Positions 53,633 through 61,905 of a stretch of DNA of 64,000 nucleotides are shown here, piece by piece. This stretch comes from Bacteroidota bacterium (lineage in GTDB: Bacteria > Bacteroidota > Bacteroidia > UKL13-3), in assembly GCA_027487835.1 (NCBI GenBank), contig JAIYCU010000032.1:1-64000 (forward strand). The letters run 5' to 3'. The notes under the pieces are model-generated. The model did no database searches. It was not told the DNA's origin and saw only the letters and a list, made by a program, of their open reading frames with translations. The position numbers and the translations under genes are program-made. Position 1 is the first letter of the stretch, and the number at the start of each line of letters is the position of its first letter.

Positions 53633-55218
53633 GTGCGCTCGTACTCAGAAATGGTATGAAACTGCACCGATGGGAAATCGTTTTTTGATAGTGTAACATT
53701 CCATTCGCTTTCTGCTAAAAATACGGCATGCTCATCTTTATCATAAGCAATGGCGTGCGCTTTGCGCTGCAAAAACTGCTGAAATTCTGCTTTATTATCG
53801 CTGGTAACCCAAAAGGCTTTGTAATACCTTAGCGGACTAAACGTACACTTAGCGCCATACTCGTGCTCTAGTCTAAACTTGATTACTTCAAATTGTAGGT
53901 CGCCCACGGTGCCCACAATTTTTCTATTTCCTGGATTCTGAATAAACAACTGCGCAACGCCTTCTTCGCTCAATTGGCGAATGCCTTTTTCCAATTGCTT
54001 TGTCTTCATCGGATCGCGGTTTTCTAGCTCTTTAAAAATCTCAGGCGAGAAGCTAGGAATGCCTTTAAATTGAAGGCTCTCCCCTTCTGTGAGGGTATCT
54101 CCAATTTTAAAATTTCCGCTATCGTATAGGCCAATTACATCGCCAGGATAAGCCTCGCTTGTGAGTATTTTCTCATTGGCCATAAAGGTAGTTGGATTGG
54201 CAAATCGGAGGTTTTTTTGCAAACGGGTATGTGCGTAAAACTTGTTTCTTTCAAACTTGCCAGAGCATATTCTAAAAAAGGCAATTCTATCGCGGTGGTT
54301 AGGGTCTAGGTTAGCATGTATTTTAAACACAAAGCCGCTTAATTTTTCTTCTTCGGGTTGAACCAATCGCCCACTTGCGAGTCGAGGCAAAGGCGAAGGC
54401 GCAATTTCTAAGAATGTTTCTAGTACTTCTTGTACCCCAAAATTATTTACAGCCGAACCAAAAAACACAGGTGCAAGCAAGCCGCTTCTGTACAAATCAA
54501 GGTCGAAAGGCTCATAAAGGCCTTCAATTAAACTAACATCCTCGCGTAGTTTTTTTACATCCTTTGCTGGGAGTAATCCATCAATCTCGCTGCTATCAAT
54601 ATCTTGAATATTGAGCATTTGGTCTGTTAAGGTTTGCTTACTCGACTCAAATAGGTTGAGTTGTTTGCGGTATAAGTTATAAACGCCTTTAAAATCGGAG
54701 CCTTGGTTAATTGGCCAAGAAAGTGGGCGGGTAGAGATGCTCAGTTTCTTTTCAATTTCTTCGAGCAAGTCATAAGGGTCGCGGCCTTCACGGTCTAACT
54801 TATTAATGAACACAATCACGGGAGTATTGCGCATTCTGCAAACAGCCATTAGGCGTTCGGTTTGCTCTTCTACACCCTTTACGCTATCTACAACTAGGAT
54901 AACACTATCTACTGCAGTAAGGGTTCTATAGGTATCTTCGGCAAAATCCTTGTGACCAGGTGTATCAAGGATGTTGACGCGTTTCCCCATGTATTCAAAA
55001 GTCATTACTGAGGTGGCTACCGAGATACCACGTTGTTTCTCTATCTCCATAAAATCTGAGGTAGAGCTTTTCTTTATTTTATTACTTTTAACAGCGCCCG
55101 CTACTTGAATGGCACCTCCAAAAAGGAGTAACTTCTCGGTAAGCGTGGTTTTTCCGGCATCCGGATGGGAGATAATGGCAAAGGTTTTACGCTTTTCTAT
55201 TTCTTCTTTTAACGACAT
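53629..55218 (-). CDS. prfC: peptide chain release factor 3
   Basis: Translational GTPase that recycles RF1/RF2 from the ribosome after termination. 529 residues from the ATG at 55218 ([20 protein letters not shown]); upstream in-frame sequence has no family similarity. G1 [14 protein letters not shown]3 DTPGHKDF, G4 NKLDREGRD; also [10 protein letters not shown] of the switch I region and the C-terminal FQFLQRK-type domain. Normal family length. Confidence 0.95.
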   Translation of the reverse strand: MSLKEEIEKRKTFAIISHPDAGKTTLTEKLLLFGGAIQVAGAVKSNKIKKSSTSDFMEIEKQRGISVATSVMTFEYMGKRVNILDTPGHKDFAEDTYRTLTAVDSVILVVDSVKGVEEQTERLMAVCRMRNTPVIVFINKLDREGRDPYDLLEEIEKKLSISTRPLSWPINQGSDFKGVYNLYRKQLNLFESSKQTLTDQMLNIQDIDSSEIDGLLPAKDVKKLREDVSLIEGLYEPFDLDLYRSGLLAPVFFGSAVNNFGVQEVLETFLEIAPSPLPRLASGRLVQPEEEKLSGFVFKIHANLDPNHRDRIAFFRICSGKFERNKFYAHTRLQKNLRFANPTTFMANEKILTSEAYPGDVIGLYDSGNFKIGDTLTEGESLQFKGIPSFSPEIFKELENRDPMKTKQLEKGIRQLSEEGVAQLFIQNPGNRKIVGTVGDLQFEVIKFRLEHEYGAKCTFSPLRYYKAFWVTSDNKAEFQQFLQRKAHAIAYDKDEHAVFLAESEWNVTLSKNDFPSVQFHTISEYERT

Positions 55219-55289
55219 AAGAGCGCGAAGATAGGATTTGAAAAGGGAAAAATATTTTGAACCGCAGATAAAATTATCTTCTAAAAAAG

Positions 55290-55297
55290 TAAGTTTG
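55290..55297 (+). promoter_or_regulatory. -7 box TAAGTTTG 6 nt before a start codon
   Basis: TAnnTTTG match ending 6 nt upstream of the glyoxalase-like ATG at 55304. Overlaps a partial copy (GTTTGAACC) of the dispersed motif. Confidence 0.4.
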
Positions 55298-55303
55298 AAC
55301 CAC

Positions 55304-55687
55304 ATGCTTCAATCTATTCACCACATTGCCATAATTTGTTCCAATTATCAGCGGTCGAAATACTTTTATAGTGAGGTGTTGAAATTAGAAGTTATTAGAG
55401 AAGTTTACAGAGAAGAGCGTCAATCTTATAAATTAGATTTGGCCATAAATGGGCAATATATTATCGAGCTTTTTTCTTTCCCATTACCACCTTCACGCCC
55501 ATCTCGACCAGAAGCCAGCGGATTGCGACATTTAGCTTTTTCTGTAGCTAATTTAGAAAATGTAATAGCTAACTTAGAAAAGCAGGGCGTTATTGCCGAA
55601 CCCATAAGAACAGATGAATTTACTGGCAAGCGCTTTACGTTTATAGCTGATCCCGATGATTTGCCAATTGAGTTTTATGAGATTTAA
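55304..55687 (+). CDS. VOC-family glyoxalase I-like protein (YaeR/SMU1112c type)
   Basis: A 127-residue metalloprotein of the vicinal-oxygen-chelate fold, from the ATG at 55304. Two beta-alpha-beta-beta-beta units: [20 protein letters not shown] with metal His, [20 protein letters not shown] with Glu, [16 protein letters not shown] with His, and [15 protein letters not shown] with Glu. The [12 protein letters not shown] loop is typical of the YaeR group. Substrate unproven; possibly a detoxification enzyme. Confidence 0.88.
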   Translation: MLQSIHHIAIICSNYQRSKYFYSEVLKLEVIREVYREERQSYKLDLAINGQYIIELFSFPLPPSRPSRPEASGLRHLAFSVANLENVIANLEKQGVIAEPIRTDEFTGKRFTFIADPDDLPIEFYEI

Positions 55688-55739
55688 CCTTACCACTTCA
55701 TCCACAATTTCTGCTACTTTATCGGAAACAATTCGCTTC

Positions 55740-55755
55740 GGTTCAAACCGAAACC
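55740..55755 (-). repeat. extended dispersed motif GGTTTCGGTTTGAACC, copy 11
   Basis: Intergenic copy 28 bp before the membrane-protein ATG at 55783. Core decamer 55740-55749. With flanks it reads TTCGGTTCAAACCGAA, a 16-bp inverted repeat broken only at its two central bases. Confidence 0.8.
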
Positions 55756-55782
55756 TTTCTTTGTATTTCAATTCTTTAAACC

Positions 55783-56538
55783 ATGTCTTTTCTACTCGAA
55801 CTTAAAACAAGAAATCCAGAACTATTTTGGTTTGGCCTCATCTGCCTCATTTTAGCCCTTGTATTGGGCGTTCTTTCCAAAGTTATTCCTACCCAGTTTC
55901 TTGGCATTTCTGCCTTTTATAAGCCCATTAAGTTTTGTCTTTCTACCACGTTCTTTGCATGGTCTATGGCCTGGTTTTGCTTTTACTTGCCTAACTTTAA
56001 TGTAAAGTTTTTTAATTGGTCAACCATCATTTTACTTGGCTTCGAGATTGTCTATATTTTGGTTCAAGCCACCAAAGGACAAGCTTCTCATTTTAACCTT
56101 AGCACGCCCTTTTATGCATTTATGTATTCTCTTATGGCACTTGCGGCAAGCCTGGTTTCTATTTACACAGGATATATTGCTTATTTGTTTTTTAAGGAGC
56201 CACTCGCGCAATTGCCCGATTATTATGTTTGGGGCATCCGACTAGGAATGGTGCTTTTTGTGATCTTTTCATTTCAAGGTTTTGCCATGGGCTCAAGACT
56301 TACGCATACCATTGGTGCTGCAGATGGTGGAAAAGGCATTCCTTTTTTAAATTGGAGCATCTCTGCGGGCGATTTAAGAATTGCGCATTTCTTGGGCATG
56401 CATGCCCTGCAACTTATCCCGATTTTGGCTTTTTATGTGTTAAAAAACACCAAGGCTACTTTTGGCCTCGCAGCAGTTTATGCTTTAGTTGCCTTCTTAA
56501 GTTGGTACATGGCCATGCGCGGTAAATCACCCTTTTGA
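55783..56538 (+). CDS. hypothetical seven-helix membrane protein
   Basis: A 251-residue protein with about seven hydrophobic segments. Conserved-looking polar sites lie in or near helices: YKPIKFCLSTTFFAWSMAWF, SRLTHTIGAADGGKG, DLRIAHFLGMHALQLIPI. Two histidines in IAHFLGMHALQ might bind metal or haem. I do not recognise the family. Its 3' end overlaps the convergent helicase gene by 12 bp. Confidence 0.65.
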   Translation: MSFLLELKTRNPELFWFGLICLILALVLGVLSKVIPTQFLGISAFYKPIKFCLSTTFFAWSMAWFCFYLPNFNVKFFNWSTIILLGFEIVYILVQATKGQASHFNLSTPFYAFMYSLMALAASLVSIYTGYIAYLFFKEPLAQLPDYYVWGIRLGMVLFVIFSFQGFAMGSRLTHTIGAADGGKGIPFLNWSISAGDLRIAHFLGMHALQLIPILAFYVLKNTKATFGLAAVYALVAFLSWYMAMRGKSPF

Positions 56539-58707
56539 GGTATTCTCCCGCTTGGCTTGCAAGTAATTTACAGCATACCTTAAATCGGCAAAAGATACTT
56601 CTTCTCCCATTTTCGCCTTTAACTCGGTTAACTTATCTGTGCCTAACAAGCCTATCATTTCTTCGGTTTGAACCAATAGTTTTTCGTCGATAAAATCAAA
56701 AACATTTAATTCTCCACTGCCAACAAAACTTGCCAAATGACCTTTTATGGTGCTTAAAGCAAGCTCCCTTTGCTTGGCAATTTCTTCGGGTGTTAAACCT
56801 TCATGATAAAGTGCCAGGGTTTCTTTTTGCGTGCTTCCTTTTGAGGTACTTGGTTTCGCATTTTTATCACCTGTTCCCACCCTTTTTATTTCGGGTACTT
56901 CAAACCTAAATTCTCCATAAGCAGCGCGCTGAACGGCCTCAAGTTTTTTCCATAAAGTGGCTTCAAAATTTTTTAAGGCAGTAAGGTATTGTTTCACCTT
57001 AGATTTTCCCTTCAATTGGGTTTTTATTTCTTCTAAAGGCTCAAGCAGTTGTGCATGAATGGCAGATGCAAAAAACTGTTTGGCTTTTTGAACCCTTGTA
57101 TTCAACAATTCCGTATCAATGGGCTGCATGGATAAAATCTGTTGCAATTGAACAATAAACTTATCTGCCACTTCTTGTTGTTGTAGCGCATGGTTCGTTA
57201 TATCAGTACTAATTTTTCTAATGAGCTCCTTTTGTGGCAACTCCTTCTCTTGGGTAAGTGTATCAAAATCTTGCACTGCCAAACTAAGGTTAGCCCAGTC
57301 AAACAGGTTAATTAAAACTTGTGCAGCAAATTTTGGTTTTTCGCTGGCCAGTATGGTAGCTAGCTCTTCTTGGCTATTTTCCTTTTTAGAAAATTCAATG
57401 ATGCGCGCATCACTTTTTATGCTTTGTGCGGTAATGGGCGAGCTTAATACCAATCCTTCTAAGGTTCTGCATCTACTTAAAGCAACATATACCTGCCCGG
57501 CTGCAAAAGAAGCACCTGAATCTATTATGGCTTTGTCAAAGGTTAATCCTTGACTTTTATGAATCGTGATGGCCCAAGCCAAACGGATGGGATATTGACT
57601 AAAACTACCCAGTTCTTCCTCCTCTATTTTACTGCTTTCTTGGTTAAGTACATAGCGCACATTGCTCCATTTTTCTAAGGATAAATTTAGTTCTAAGTTA
57701 CTATCTGCTAATACAAGGCTAATGCTAGTTGCACTAAGCGCCTTAACAGTTGCCAACTTGCCATTAAAGTATCGCTTTTCTAGCTCAGGATCATTCTTAA
57801 TAAACATCACCTGCGCACCTACTTTTAAGGTAAGCTCCATTTCGGTTGGCAAAGCTTTTTCAGAAAAATCGCCTTCAATTTGACCGCTATACCTATAGGT
57901 TTTACCTGGCAAGCTCTCTAATGCCTGTTTGTTAATTCTATCTGCCTGAAAATTGTGTGTGGTTAGCGTAATGGTTTTATCTGAATTTGCCTCGGCATTG
58001 GGTTTGTATAAACTGTGCAGTAATTGCAAATCGACAGGGTCTAGCTGGTTATGTCTAATATGATTAAGCAAACTGATAAAACTGGCTTCGCTTTGTCTAT
58101 AAATTTTCTTTAATTCTATAAATAATGGCGGATGTGTTTCTAATACATGGGCGCTAAAGAAAAACGGACTATGGTACCATTCTTTAAGCATAGACCATTC
58201 TTCGTCGCTCACCACGGGTGGCAATTGAAAGAGGTCGCCAATAAACAAAACCTGAACCCCTCCAAAAGGCAGCTTTTGCCTGTTTCGGGTATAACGCAAA
58301 ATAGCATCAATGGCGTCTAACATATCTGCACGGAGCATGCTGGCCTCGTCTATAATAAGGAGCTCAAGGTTGCGTAGGAGCTCAAGCTTTTGTTTGTTGA
58401 ACCGAAGGTTCTTGAGCAAACCATGTTTATCAATTCGATTGGTTTGATCGAACAAGGGAATTTCTTTTGGCGAAAAAGGCACAAAAGGAAGTTGAAAAAA
58501 AGAATGCATGGTAACACCACCCGCATTAATAGCTGCAACACCCGTGGGTGCTACAACTATTGTATTTTTTTGCGTTTGTTCTTTGATGAACTTTAAAAAC
58601 GTGGTTTTACCCGTACCTGCTTTCCCGGTAAGGAAAAGGTTGCAAGCTGTAAAATTTACAACTTCGGAGGCAAGGTTAAAATAGTGATTTTCGTTTTCTA
58701 GGGCCAT
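56527..58707 (-). CDS. PIF1/RecD-like superfamily 1 helicase with C-terminal HTH
   Basis: A 726-residue helicase. Walker A LTGKAGTGKTTFLKFI (Lys34), motif Ib VVAPTGVAAINAGGVTMHSF, Walker B LLIIDEASMLRADM, later LAWAITIHKSQGLTFD and VYVALSRCRTLEGLVL (motifs V and VI). The C-terminal 110 residues end in an HTH-like domain (LYHEGLTPEEIAKQRELAL). PIF1-type enzymes unwind DNA 5'-3' and resolve replication obstacles. GGTTTGAACC copy at 56665. Confidence 0.9.
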   Translation of the reverse strand: MALENENHYFNLASEVVNFTACNLFLTGKAGTGKTTFLKFIKEQTQKNTIVVAPTGVAAINAGGVTMHSFFQLPFVPFSPKEIPLFDQTNRIDKHGLLKNLRFNKQKLELLRNLELLIIDEASMLRADMLDAIDAILRYTRNRQKLPFGGVQVLFIGDLFQLPPVVSDEEWSMLKEWYHSPFFFSAHVLETHPPLFIELKKIYRQSEASFISLLNHIRHNQLDPVDLQLLHSLYKPNAEANSDKTITLTTHNFQADRINKQALESLPGKTYRYSGQIEGDFSEKALPTEMELTLKVGAQVMFIKNDPELEKRYFNGKLATVKALSATSISLVLADSNLELNLSLEKWSNVRYVLNQESSKIEEEELGSFSQYPIRLAWAITIHKSQGLTFDKAIIDSGASFAAGQVYVALSRCRTLEGLVLSSPITAQSIKSDARIIEFSKKENSQEELATILASEKPKFAAQVLINLFDWANLSLAVQDFDTLTQEKELPQKELIRKISTDITNHALQQQEVADKFIVQLQQILSMQPIDTELLNTRVQKAKQFFASAIHAQLLEPLEEIKTQLKGKSKVKQYLTALKNFEATLWKKLEAVQRAAYGEFRFEVPEIKRVGTGDKNAKPSTSKGSTQKETLALYHEGLTPEEIAKQRELALSTIKGHLASFVGSGELNVFDFIDEKLLVQTEEMIGLLGTDKLTELKAKMGEEVSFADLRYAVNYLQAKRENTSKG
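56665..56674 (+). repeat. dispersed decamer GGTTTGAACC, copy 12
   Basis: Exact copy inside the helicase gene; read on the coding strand as Val-Gln-Thr. Confidence 0.8.
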
Positions 58708-58753
58708 TGCCCGATATTAGGCTATCTAATTTTGATTTCAAAAACAGAAAGGT

Positions 58754-59380
58754 TTACTTCTTGAACCAACCTTCGGCATACACCTTCATTTTCTCAAAGT
58801 TCTCGCGCAGTTGTCTGTTCATGTCTTCCATGTTTTCCATTGCCGTAGATTGCATAGATTTAAATTGATTGTTTAACTCTACTATCTTCTCGTTCAGCTC
58901 TTTCTTCTTTTCTTCCACCTCTTCCTTCGCATCCATTTTTGCCAAGTTGTATTGAATTTTAACAATATCCAACCCTGTTTTGAAGGCTTCTGATTGGCGG
59001 TCGAACATTTCTAAACCTTTTTCATAGTTTCCAGAAAATTGTTGTTTACCGGCTTGGTAAAACTCATGCATGGCCAATTCAATTTTCTTGCGTTGCAATT
59101 CAAATGCTTCCATGCCATCTGCTTTTCCAAGTGCCAATTGTAAACGCAATTCTTCGAGCTTGGTGCGCATTTCTGTGGCTTTGTCTTCTGCAAGGTCATT
59201 GGCCTTATCAATGTTTTCTTTCATAGAAACCAACATACCTCTTAATTGGTCTTTTTGCTTTTCAAAAGATTCTGAAGCATCCATTTTACCTAAAGAAAAT
59301 TGCATTTGCATTTCTTCTAATCTTTGTTGCCAGCTGCTTACAAAGTCTTTCATTTGGTCTTTCATTTGATTGGTATCCAT
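58754..59380 (-). CDS. coiled-coil protein with three internal repeats
   Basis: A 208-residue charged, almost wholly helical protein without a signal peptide. A unit recurs three times: MQFSLGKMDASESFEKQKDQ (27-46), LQLALGKADGMEAFELQRKK (80-99) and IQYNLAKMDAKEEVEEKKKE (142-161), i.e. LGKxDxxExFExQK followed by a long helix. I do not know the family; a cytosolic scaffold or membrane-associated coiled coil is possible. A run of seven C's on the coding strand lies 4 nt before the ATG. Confidence 0.65.
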   Translation of the reverse strand: MDTNQMKDQMKDFVSSWQQRLEEMQMQFSLGKMDASESFEKQKDQLRGMLVSMKENIDKANDLAEDKATEMRTKLEELRLQLALGKADGMEAFELQRKKIELAMHEFYQAGKQQFSGNYEKGLEMFDRQSEAFKTGLDIVKIQYNLAKMDAKEEVEEKKKELNEKIVELNNQFKSMQSTAMENMEDMNRQLRENFEKMKVYAEGWFKK

Positions 59381-59554
59381 AATTGGGGGGGTTAATATTT
59401 CCTTTTTTAATTATTTAAAGTTACAAAAGCACTTCAAAGATACCAGAAATTACAATGCCAATTAGCCCAATTATAGGAATGCCATTGTATTTAGATGGCA
59501 TAAGGTATAGGGGTATAGAATATTCATTAAATAAGAATGAATTAATTCAGGTGG

Positions 59555-60193
59555 CTAAACAATTTTCTCGTTAATAGCTTTGATAACCGCCTCTGTCATA
59601 CTTGCCACCTGCAATTTACCATAAACATTTTTGATATGGGAGCGGGTGGTTTCAAAACTAATATGGCAAACATCTGCAATCATTTTATAGCTTAATCCCT
59701 GTGTTAAATGTTTAAGTATTTCCAATTCCCTAGGAGTAAGCTCATAATTTGGTGCTTTAATGATTTGATTTTTTTCTTGAAACAACTTTAAAACCCTTCT
59801 TGCAATTGGAGGCGACATAGGGGCACCTCCAGTTATTGCTTCCTTAATTGCCATTTTCATCCCATTAGAAGAGATGCTTTTTATTAAATATCCATCGGCT
59901 CCCGCACAAATTGATTCAAATAGGCGCTCATCATCATCAAATACAGTGAACATGATCACAATGACATCCTTGAGTTCTTTTCTAATTTCTTTCACTGCCT
60001 CAATGCCACTTTTAGGCGGTATTTCTATATCCATGATGACAACCTTGGCGTCGCAAGCTTTTATTTTTCTAACAACCTCCTCGCAGTTCTCAAATGCATC
60101 AACTAATTCAATCTCCTTGTCCATTTCAAATATCAGAGACATAGAGTTTCTAATTTCCTTGTTATCATCAAATAGACATATCCTAGTTTTCAT
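59555..60193 (-). CDS. NarL/LuxR family response regulator
   Basis: A 212-residue regulator: receiver with acidic Asp9-Asp10, phospho-acceptor Asp55 (VVIMDIEIPPKSG) and Lys in YLIKSIS; C-terminal LuxR HTH ELTPRELEILKHLTQGLSYK then ETTRSHIKNVYGKL. Partner of the kinase gene 31 bp upstream. Likely target genes include the divergent Usp, but no site is visible. Confidence 0.92.
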   Translation of the reverse strand: MKTRICLFDDNKEIRNSMSLIFEMDKEIELVDAFENCEEVVRKIKACDAKVVIMDIEIPPKSGIEAVKEIRKELKDVIVIMFTVFDDDERLFESICAGADGYLIKSISSNGMKMAIKEAITGGAPMSPPIARRVLKLFQEKNQIIKAPNYELTPRELEILKHLTQGLSYKMIADVCHISFETTRSHIKNVYGKLQVASMTEAVIKAINEKIV

Positions 60194-60224
60194 CTTGCTA
60201 AGTTAAATAGACTTTTAAAACAAT

Positions 60225-60956
60225 TCATACCCAATTAGGGGGATAAGACATGTTTAATTGAATGCAGGTTCCCTTATCGAGCTCTGATTTAATTGAAAAG
60301 TTAGCACCTATTCGTTCTGCTCTAACTTTCATGTTAAGTAAACCATTGCTAGTTTTAAGTTTATCTGCCACATTAAAACCAATTCCATTGTCGCGTAAAA
60401 CCACTTCTAAATTCTGCCCTTTTTTGTTTACTAAAAACTCAACTGTTTTACTTTCAGAATACTTTGCAGCATTGTTCATTCCCTCTTTACAAATAAGGTA
60501 AAAATCTCGCCTCCAATCTAACCAGAATTTTGATTGTAACACTTCTGAATCAAATTGACAGATAAATTTTATCTCTTTGCTAGAAAATAATCCTTTTCCA
60601 TAATCTTCAAGCCGCTCAAGTAGTTTTTCTGTACCATCATTTTTAGGGTTTACCATCCAAACAATGTCATTCATTGCATCAATCATCCGCTTGGATTGAT
60701 TACCCATTTTATCAATTATTTGTAAGGCAGCATCTAATTTATCGGCCTCAATTCTTTGCTTAACAGCATCTGAATAGAATGAAATACTGCTAAGGGTTGC
60801 GCCAATATCATCATGCAAATCACGGGCAATCCTAAGTCTTACTAATTCTAGTTGTTTTATTAATCGTTGTTGTTTTTTACGTAACCATAATAAATATAAA
60901 ACTATGGCAAGCGAAAGCAAATTAATTAAGGTAATAATGATAATCCAAGAGGTCAT
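60225..60956 (-). CDS. NarX-type sensor histidine kinase (HisKA_3)
   Basis: A 243-residue kinase with one N-terminal membrane helix (6-25), a short linker, HisKA_3 with His48 in RIARDLHDDIGATLSS and an HATPase domain (NNAAKYSES, LRDNGIGFN, NGLLNMKVRAERIG). It has no periplasmic sensor domain, so it probably senses through the membrane helix or a partner. Divergent from Usp at 61049. Confidence 0.9.
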   Translation of the reverse strand: MTSWIIIITLINLLSLAIVLYLLWLRKKQQRLIKQLELVRLRIARDLHDDIGATLSSISFYSDAVKQRIEADKLDAALQIIDKMGNQSKRMIDAMNDIVWMVNPKNDGTEKLLERLEDYGKGLFSSKEIKFICQFDSEVLQSKFWLDWRRDFYLICKEGMNNAAKYSESKTVEFLVNKKGQNLEVVLRDNGIGFNVADKLKTSNGLLNMKVRAERIGANFSIKSELDKGTCIQLNMSYPPNWV

Positions 60957-61048
60957 AAGGCGAATATAAGCAGTTTGTAGAATTTTAATAATTTGCTATT
61001 CTAAAGGTATTCTTTAATTTACCTGACTTTCAAAAGAACATATTGCCA

Positions 61049-61900
61049 ATGTCTGAAAATGTTATTCTAGTTCCAATCGATTTTTCCAGTGTTGCTTTAA
61101 GTGCTATTGTGCACGCAGGTGTTATTGCAAAAAAAAATAAGCAGAAAATCTTGCTTGTTCATATCCTTACCAAGGAAATAAATCTAGACATCCAAAAGGG
61201 TAAAAAAAGCATAGAAAATATCTCTAATGCGCTTGAAACCTTGTGCACCGAATACGGAAATAAATTTGAAGTTGAAATAAATTGGTTCATAAAAAATGGC
61301 AGTATATTTAGCGATATAGGAGAATTGGCCTCTGAGAAGAAAGCGTCTTTAATTGTTATGGGAACACATGGTGTAAAAGGAATGCAACACATCACCGGGG
61401 CTTATGCCATTAAAGTTATTGCAAGCAGTAAGGTTCCAATAATCATTGTGCAGCACAAACATCCAGTAGGAAATTTATATCATACAATTCTTGTTCCTAT
61501 TGATAGCAGTGCAGACAATCGCCAAAAAGCTGTTCAAACACTCTCTATGGCTCATATTTTTGGGGCACAAGTTCACCTTTTTAAAATGTATGAAAATGAC
61601 CCAAAAGAAGAAGATAAAATGTTGGTGAACCTAAATTATTTTATACGATTTCTTGAAGACCATGACATAGCATATATAATTGCAAATCAGGAAAATAAAA
61701 CAAATGATTTTGCTAAATCATTTCTAAAGTATGCCAAGGATAACCGTGCTGATTTAATCATTATTTTAACCACCGCTGAAAAGGGATTGTTTGATGCTAT
61801 GTTGGGCCCAGTTGAACAAATGGTTATTAATAACTCAGAACAGATTCCTGTAATGTGCGTTAACCCACTTCAATCGATATATAAAAAGTCAGATGCCTAA
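61049..61900 (+). CDS. tandem universal stress protein
   Basis: About 283 residues from the ATG at 61049 (MSENVILVPIDFSS); a TTG two codons earlier is in frame. Two UspA folds (about 1-145 and 148-283); the first holds LIVMGTHGVKGMQHITGAYA, the ATP-loop-like motif also in the Usp at 45959. Divergent from a LuxR two-component pair, which may control it. Confidence 0.88.
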   Translation: MSENVILVPIDFSSVALSAIVHAGVIAKKNKQKILLVHILTKEINLDIQKGKKSIENISNALETLCTEYGNKFEVEINWFIKNGSIFSDIGELASEKKASLIVMGTHGVKGMQHITGAYAIKVIASSKVPIIIVQHKHPVGNLYHTILVPIDSSADNRQKAVQTLSMAHIFGAQVHLFKMYENDPKEEDKMLVNLNYFIRFLEDHDIAYIIANQENKTNDFAKSFLKYAKDNRADLIIILTTAEKGLFDAMLGPVEQMVINNSEQIPVMCVNPLQSIYKKSDA

Positions 61901-61905
61901 TATTC

